A stretch of 64,000 bases of DNA from positions 15,253,726 through 15,317,725 of the forward strand of contig OY987232.1 of assembly GCA_963920705.1 (NCBI GenBank). The letters are read 5' to 3'. The stretch comes from Odiellus spinosus (Eukaryota > Arthropoda > Arachnida > Opiliones > Phalangiidae). Position numbers and translations under genes: made by a program. Positions within the stretch are counted from its first letter, which is position 1, and each line of letters begins with the position of its first letter. The notes under the pieces are model-generated. The model saw only the letters and a list, made by a program, of their open reading frames with translations. It did no database searches and had not been told where the DNA came from. Shown here piece after piece: positions 57,274 through 64,000 of this stretch.

Positions 57274-58772
57274 TTTCCTCTATCAACTCGCCTCTATCCC
57301 CACAAATCTTATTTTCCCCGTTGTATTACCCTCCATGTTGCCTGATATTGATATCACTGGGACAAAAGTATATCAGTTTATTCCATTAAAGTCCCAGTTT
57401 TAAGTAAATAATATTTTTACTGCTACTTAGCTTTATGAGTAAATAGAAAATTGTCTTAAACCAATATAGTTATTGTATTATTTCCTAAGAAAAGAGTAGT
57501 TTCCATTATGGTTGAATAGCGAGGCGAATTGATATCCGATGTTAAACTCAAATTGAGAAGGAATTAGTTCGTGCAAACACAGCTTGAACAATTAGGAGTA
57601 GCTGGATTAATTGGGCGTTGTCCAAAGCTCAGTTACAACGAGTAAAATGCCAATTGCTGCAACCGACATTACTTAGCTCGTGTTCGGAAATAATTGATTG
57701 AAAAATTAAACTATATGGCCTTACAATCTTGTTTAGGGTAAAATTTATTACGTTGGGAAAATATGTTCTCTAATGAAATGTTTGCTCATAACAAGGTTGT
57801 ATTCCGAGTAACTATCGCGCTAACAGTCAACCAAAATAGATAGTGATGTTTTGATTGTTACAGAGGTGGTCAAAATGTCAAAATAATTTTAGTGAGAATA
57901 TTTACGCACCATTTTTTTATCAAAATATTTAAAGAGCTAGCTACCACGGAGGCATATCCTATAATATCTGGTTGCCAGGACATTAGGGATTACGCGTATA
58001 AATTAAAATTGTTACATATGATTGTAATGATTCAAAATATTGAAGATTAAATTCTGAAAGGAAAGTTGGCGTTGAGGAAAAATGGCTGCACTCTGGAAAT
58101 TAAGCCAAGATTCCACACCGTCACGTGGCTTGGCAGAGTCTGCTTAACCTGTCTCTTAACTAATCTGTTAGGAGGGGGAGAATAACTCTGATTTCCGCGA
58201 GATGTTTTTGAGTAATAGCGCCATCTAGGATTCTTTCGTAATAGCTCGCTTGGAGATTTAGTGTATTGATATGACTAGGCACGTCAGGCATTTAGAATCT
58301 AGCATAAATTTAATGTTGCAAATTACATTAGGTATTATTTAGAATCAGTGTTTCCTTCCCTTGAACAGAACCACGCAGTTGGTGCTTGAATAATTTACGT
58401 CCTTTTCTCAAACTACGTATTCGTGTCCGATACTCGCGCCTGAGCTATAATTAACGTAAACATATTGATCATTATTCCTTGAATTGTTATATATCCCTTA
58501 TGACTTGTGTACCTAGAGTCTATGGAATGATTAACACACACAAACTGTCGTACTCAATCGAGGGAAAGAAACAACAAATAATGACGATTAACACAGCACA
58601 CTGAAATATATTTAACCCATTTCTTGCAAATCAATTTTTGGGAACGAAGCTTTTGAAAACTGATTGGACAAATAAATATTTTTCTGCTTTAATTGCGTTC
58701 TCAAAATACATGCTTCGGAAGGCTAGGAGGTCTGATAATTAAAATATATTTTTAATTTGAATCTCAAGGCTA
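57274..58772. other. intergenic between the receptor and zinc-finger gene 5
   Basis: No exon seen. It contains the 5' flank of the receptor and the 3' flank of zinc-finger gene 5 (both minus strand). No complete repeat recognised. Confidence 0.45.
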
Positions 58773-60232
58773 CTAATCACATTTATTGGGCTTATCGGGA
58801 AAATGCTCTAACTTGTGCCTATTTAGCTGCTGTTTCCAACAAGATGAATAGGAACACTGGTCACATTTAGAGTTCTTATCAGGCAAATGTTTTAACTTGT
58901 GACTTTTTAAAGAATTTTTCGAACAAGAAGAATAGGAACATTGGTCACATTTAAATGGCTTATCAGGCAAATGCTTTAACTTGTGTCTATCTAGATCATA
59001 TTTCCAAATAGAAGTATAGGAACACTGATCACATTTAGAGGAATTATCGGGCAAATGCCTTAACTTGTGATAATTTAGACCGTATTTCCATCTAGAAGAA
59101 TAGGAACACTGGTCGCATTTAAAGGACTTGCAGCTTGAATGAATTGATTTGTGTATTTTTAAACCCGGTTTCGATCCAGTAGAAAAGGAGCACTGGTCAC
59201 ATTTTAAGGGCTTATCGTGCAAATGTTTTAACTTGTGCTTATTTAGAGAAATTCTTCCACGAGATGAGTAGTAACACTGATCGCATTTAAATGCCTTAGC
59301 CTGTGAATGCTTAAGCATGTGATCATTTAGATTTCGTTTCCAAGTAAAAGAATACGAACACTTGTCACATTTATGGGGCTTGCCGCGTGAATGATATAGC
59401 TGGTGTCTAGTTAGGGTATGTTGTTTTCTAGTAGAATAGGAACAATATTTACATTTAAAAGACTCATTTAGAGATTTAACTGCTTTAATCATGGGATGAA
59501 TTAACTGGTGACGCTTTAGTCCCCGTTTCCAACGTGTAGAATACTGGCACTGGTCACATTTAAAAGGCTTGTTGCGCGAATGAATTGACTCGTGACACTT
59601 TAGACCCTGTTTCCAACGGGTAGAATAGTGGCACTGGTCACATTTGAAGGGCTTATCGTGTGAATGAACTGACTTGTGAGTAATTACACTTTGTTTAACA
59701 CAAGAAGAATAGTGGCACTGGTCACATTTAAAGGACTTGTAGCGCGAATTAATTGACTTGTTTTTATTTAGATTTGATTTAGTAGAGACGCATTTAAATA
59801 GCTTTTCGGTCGAATGACTTAGCTTGGGCATATTTAGCTTCACTTTTCTTTTGGTGACGTTAGGTATCTGATCGCATCTGTGAAGTATCAGTCTTAGCTC
59901 CCGCGTTGTCTCTCCTTTGTCAATCAGTACCCGTTTTTGAGCTGCGGGTCTCTCCTGGTTTGAATATGTTATAGACTCCATAGAATCATCGAGGCATTCC
60001 CTCTTGATATGGATTAGCACCTTACTAAAGTTTTTATGGTTATAATACTGTTCTTTCGAAGAGGTTTCCTCTTTAATTGGGCCAGTCGCAGCATTTCTTT
60101 GAATAACTTCATTCGATTTCGAATCAGAGGGAATCTGACCAAGCTCATTGTGTTCTTGAGAGTACTTATCTTCTCCAATCTCTATTTTTATTATATACTC
60201 GGGGTCCATTATTGTTTTTTCAAATTTCAAGG
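58773..60232 (-). CDS. C2H2 zinc-finger protein 5 (11 fingers plus a degenerate one)
   Basis: Coding 60209-58773, 478 aa from MDPEYIIKIEIGEDKYSQEH; the exon begins at 60232 after CTTTTGCAG. Upstream non-AUG extension is possible in frame but the family start is the MDPEY Met. SUMO-type motifs are IKIE, IKEE and IKRE. A first finger is degenerate (FKCVSTKSNLNKNKSI lacks the second Cys). Eleven good fingers follow, e.g. FKCDQCHYSTRWKQGLKCHE and FKCDQCSYSSRWKYGLNYHK. The protein stops three residues into a further finger (PNKCD then TAG), so the array is truncated at its 3' end. A leader exon lies at 60439-60560. Linkers are HLPDKPF or HSRNKPF. Probably a nuclear regulator. Confidence 0.92.
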
Positions 60233-60438
60233 CTGCAAAAGAAATATCTCATTGTAAATATCAACCACACACTAACAAGATTTAACTCGGACAATAATTT
60301 AAAAATGGTGATGATATCAATCAGATCCACCACAGTTTTGGTGGAATAATTAAGGGGCAAATTTACAGCATACTGTATCAGATTAGAGTGCTTGTTTTTA
60401 TGATCAGGTACAGTAATATTAAATTACGCTTTTCTTAC

Positions 60439-60560
60439 CTTTTCCTTAAATGAATAAGCTGCAAATAAAACATGCGTTGTTTCTCTCCTCGTGTAACACA
60501 GTACACTCCAATTTAGCAGGCTTACTAACAACTCGAGTGGATTGTAGCTCAGCCAACTAA
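60439..60560 (-). promoter_or_regulatory. leader exon and promoter region of zinc-finger gene 5
   Basis: On the minus strand it reads TACAATCCACTCGAGTTG, then CCTGCTAAATTGGAGTGTAC, ending GGAAAAG|GTAAGAAA at 60439. It is paralogous to the plus-strand leaders at 12060 and 45991. Confidence 0.65.
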
Positions 60561-61676
60561 AGGCCCATTCATGCTATAGGATTATTGCTTTAAATCTTGG
60601 GTTACAACTTTTTTGTACAACTAATCGCGAAATGTGAAACTTTAGTAATAACTTATGAAAGTTCGACTTACTTGACAAAGTTAAAAGATATTTCTAATTT
60701 TTCTAAACCTATACTGGACCCACAATATGAACCGAAATATTTTGTTTGAGACTGAGTTCATATTATTGAGGGGTGAGGGCAAAAGGGCATTGTTTGTTTG
60801 CTTTTTTAACTTCAAGAAATAAAAGCAAATAAGCAATATGATTGTTTAATTGTTTGTCACATGTCAATGATTGACAATGCAGAGTCTAAAAGGGCTAAAG
60901 TCTGTTTTGGCTTGGTAAAGTCTTAGTTTACTCCTGTGATATGCTCCTGATAGACTTTTTTTCTTGGAAAATATTACAAAATCTTTGATTTAAATCAAAT
61001 GATTTTTTTTAAAAATCAAGTGATTTTAAATCAACAACCTGACTCGTTGAAGATTGAATGTATGAAAAGACACTGAAATTAAACATTTTCATCAGGATCC
61101 ATCATTGTTTTTTCAAATTGTAAAAAAAAATTTATTCAAAACAAAAAAAATATAAAATCACAATCATAGGACTGCAAAAATATCAGATTTTTTTCGAATA
61201 CAGTGCTTACCACTTCTATTTCGGTTTTATATTAAAATTATACTAGGCTAGAACTTTTTTTTTTAATTGATTTGGACTGTTAATATCTGCGTAAAACCTT
61301 TTAGAAAAAGTCTTTAAGAGGAAAATTTCGCCAACACCGTCTCCAACGAATTTACGGAATTGATAACGTAGTTGTCACCAATGACACGACCAATCACAGA
61401 CTATATGGGGATGCAGGAAATATTTGGGGCTAAATTATATACTATTATTAGTTTATTTCTATATTTCCGAGAAAAGGAAAATCCACAAATGGAAAAAAGC
61501 ACCTCAAGAAAACCAGGATGGCGCGTTTTTCGAATTCTGGGTTCAACGGTTACAAAAATGTAAAACAAGCCCAGGGTTGTATTCTAGGCTATGGATTTTG
61601 GGAGAGAGTACATTTTTAATACAATGACTTTTTCTCAAGTTCTACATCTAAGTTTTTTCTTAATTTTCGATTGCAA
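60561..61676. other. intergenic stretch
   Basis: No supported gene. GATCCATCATTGTTTTTTCA at about 61097-61116 matches the start-codon region of zinc-finger gene 5 (GGGTCCATTATTGTTTTTTC), so a small relic of that duplication may lie here. Confidence 0.4.
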
Positions 61677-63150
61677 TTAAATAATTGCAGCTGAATTTGA
61701 ATCACTGGGATTATCAAAGGGATTAACAGTTAAATGAAGAACTTTATGGTTATTAAATTTAAATCGCGACTTACAAGCGAAAGGACACTGGTCGCATTTA
61801 AAGGGATTATCAGTTGAATGAATAACACTATGGTTATTAAGTTTTAATAGTGTCTTACAAGTGAAAGGACACTGGTCGCATAGAAAGTTCATATTATCAA
61901 GATGAATTTTCTTGTGTTTCTGTAGGTCCCTTTTCGACCTAGATATGTAGGAACACTGATCACATTTATAGGGTTTTTCGGACAAATGATATAACTTGTG
62001 CAATTTTATACCCTTTTCCTGATGAGAAGAAAAGGGACACTGGTCACATATAAAGGGCTTATCCTTGATATGAATTAACTTGTGGCAATTAAAATTGGTT
62101 TTTGAATCTGAAGTGTATGAACACTGGTCACATTTAAAGGAGTTATCAGATGAATGAATGGTTTTGTGGGTAATTAGGACCTTTTCTCGATGACAAGTGA
62201 ATGGACACAGCTCACATTTTAAGATTTTCAAGGGAGCGTGCATATTTATCTTGTGGCTGTTAAGTTGCCCTTTCGAAGGAAAATCGAATGAATTGGGACA
62301 CTCGTCACATTTAAATGTCATATTGGCTAAATGACTTAACTTATGGCTTTTTAGATCCTTTTTGAAATGAGCAGAGAAGGAACACTCGTCACAGTTAAAG
62401 GTGATACTGGCTAAATGACTTGACTTGTGGCTTTTTAGATCCTTTTTGAAACGAGCAGAGAAGGAACACTTGTTGCAATTAAAGGTGATATTGGATAAAT
62501 GACTTGACTTGTGTATTTTTAGATCCATTTTCAAATATGAAGCGTATGAACACTGATCGCATTTATGGCGCGAATGAATTTTCTTGTGTTTATTTAGAGA
62601 ATATTTAAAACGGGTAGCATATGTACACTGGTCACATTTAAATTGCTTATCAGGTGAATGCTTTAACTTGTGTTTGTTAAGATTACCTTTCCCAACTGAT
62701 GCATAGGAACACTGATCGCATTTAAAGTGTTTATTAGAAAATTGAATTTTCTCGTGACTATTTAAATTCTTTTTACGAACAGAAGCATATTTATTTTCAA
62801 GCTTGTGTTTTGAACAGTGGCTAGTAAGACGTGATTTCAAATTGGAAGCGTACGAACACTGGGTGCATTTAAAGCGCTTATTAGTCGAATGAATCTCCGT
62901 CTGCTCCTCAGTCGAATTGGCGAGAGAGGTTCCAGAATCACGTAAGCTTTCCTTCTTGACATGGAGTACCACCGGACTGAAGTTATCTGTGTGCAACAAT
63001 TGTCCTTCTAAGGAATTTTCGTCTTTAATTGGGTCAGACGCGGTGATTTTTTCCAACATTTCATTCTTTTCGTCGTGTTCTTGAGTATTTTCTTCAACTT
63101 CTTGTTTGATTATATATTCGGGGTCAATCATTGTTCTTCAAATATCAACA
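61677..63150 (-). CDS. C2H2 zinc-finger protein 6 (13 fingers plus a degenerate one)
   Basis: Coding 63131-61677, 484 aa; the exon begins at 63150 after TCTTTTGCAG. The start MIDPEYIIKQEVEENTQEHD has IKQE, with IKDE and VKKE further in. Finger 1 is FKCTQCSYASNLKSRLTSHC. Finger 2 (YASVRKKNLNSHEKIQ) has lost both Cys. Twelve more follow, including a pair with near-identical FNCxxCSFSAxFKKDLKSHK. A longer finger (FKCDECPNSFDFPSKGQLNS) has an enlarged loop between the Cys and His pairs. Unlike gene 5, the array ends cleanly with a short tail NPSDSNSAAII. It is probably a nuclear regulator; the target is unknown. I could not find its leader exon before the window ends. Confidence 0.92.
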
Positions 63151-63400
63151 CTGCAAAAGAGACATAACCCTCATTAAAGGTTTTGTAGAAAAACAAATAC
63201 TCGGCATAATGTTTCACAGTCTGCACAGAATATCACTTCCACCCCTCTGTAACGAACAAAGAGACTATGTGGTAAAAATATTATGTTAAACCTTATTTAA
63301 CAGTTGTTAAATCATTAAAAGTTTATTAATCTTGGTTAATTTACATGGAGTTCCCTAATCATCCATTGTTAAAACCCTTACGGAAAAAAGTTTGATCTGA

Positions 63401-63725
63401 CAGGGTTGCCACAGACCTGGAAAACCTGGAAAAGTCAGGGAATTTCAAAATTGGTATAAAAAGTCAGGGAAAAGTCAGGGAATTTTAAAATTGTCCAAAG
63501 GTCAGGGAAAAGTCAGGGAATTTTCATATTATCCAAAAATAAATTTCTGGAATCTCATAGTATGGATTCAGTTAGACCAGGGAGGCTTCCATAAATATGT
63601 GGAAAAATTTATTATATGGGATCAGAGCCTTCCAAACATTTATGGAAAGTCCCTATTGAGAAAAGCACGTTATTTATGAATACTTTCTCACAGTATTATG
63701 TCTAACAGAACACCTATTTTTGGGG
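63401..63725. repeat. hAT-like repeat, inverted relative to 54254-54682
   Basis: Starts CAGGGTTGCCACAGACCTGG. It has three extra GTCAGGGAAAAGTCAGGGAA words, then CTGGAATCTCATAGTATGGA. The matching right end is not seen, so it is truncated or merged with the next repeat. Confidence 0.7.
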
Positions 63726-63847
63726 AGAGCTGATTCACACTAGGGAGACCACGGACCGTGTATATACCGGACGAGAATTCGCCAGCCTTCCACTGTACAA
63801 AAAAACTTCCCCGAGCATTGGGCTCGGAAGCGAGAGAGAAAATACTC

Positions 63848-63973
63848 GTACAAGGTCATTTTTTATTATTTCTCGTGACTCTTGTGTCACGTGAGAGCGA
63901 AATTTCAAAATGGTTATCCTAGCGATTTAAAGACACGCGCCAATTTGAATTTAATAAATGACCTTGTACGATT
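63848..63973. repeat. short inverted repeat at window end
   Basis: TCGTACAAGGTCATTTTTTA is matched by AAATGACCTTGTACGA about 90 bp on. Probably part of a small palindromic element; the window ends soon after. Confidence 0.5.
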
Positions 63974-64000
63974 ATTTTCTGGGCTCTATTGAGAGTCGGT

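Noticed and set aside
61372-61627. Two overlapping 63-67-codon plus-strand ORFs
   Set aside because: No conserved motif, no splice context and ordinary AT-rich composition.

Overview
The window is eukaryotic. It has introns with GT/AG borders, dense MITE-type repeats, and no operons or ribosome-binding sites. An ionotropic-receptor gene, expanded C2H2 zinc-finger genes and a DPP6/DPP10-type gene point to an arthropod. A small secreted protein with an ixostatin-like Cys pattern suggests a tick or another chelicerate. That last assignment is inference.

Layout. 1-12 kb: no gene seen; MITEs, a 31-bp minisatellite (3.7-4.4 kb) and a fold-back element carrying a nested hAT-like element (4.7-6.1 kb). 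12.0-15.2 kb (+): first zinc-finger gene with a non-coding leader exon and decayed fingers past its stop. 16.07-17.18 kb (-): five-exon secreted Cys-rich gene whose third and fourth exons look like alternative copies. 19.3-39.5 kb (-): a complete 17-exon type II membrane DPP6/DPP10-like pseudopeptidase of 831 residues, rebuilt here exon by exon. Its introns hold a 16-bp G-rich satellite, a 3.1-kb fold-back with 535-bp tandem units, and many MITEs, including six of the seven full copies of one family with 7-bp target duplications. 41.5-44.3 kb (+): an unrecognised gene with 11-residue repeats, divergent from the DPP gene. 44.57-45.0 kb: twenty 21-bp units with paired CRE-like half sites. 46.5-51.9 kb (+): three zinc-finger genes. 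54.75-57.27 kb (-): a seven-exon ionotropic receptor without an amino-terminal domain. 58.8-63.1 kb (-): two more zinc-finger genes.

The six zinc-finger genes are paralogues. They share the MxxPEYLIKxEV start, psi-K-x-E (SUMO-type) motifs, single-exon coding regions, and an intron acceptor 19 nt before the ATG in five of six. At least three also share a recognisable upstream leader exon. They look like a locally expanding family of DNA-binding regulators. The DPP-like protein lacks the catalytic Ser and is expected to act as a membrane accessory subunit (Kv4-type in known relatives). The receptor is probably chemosensory. Nothing ties these genes into one pathway.

All exon models come from reading splice sites, frame continuity and family motifs by eye. 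No alignment or search was run.
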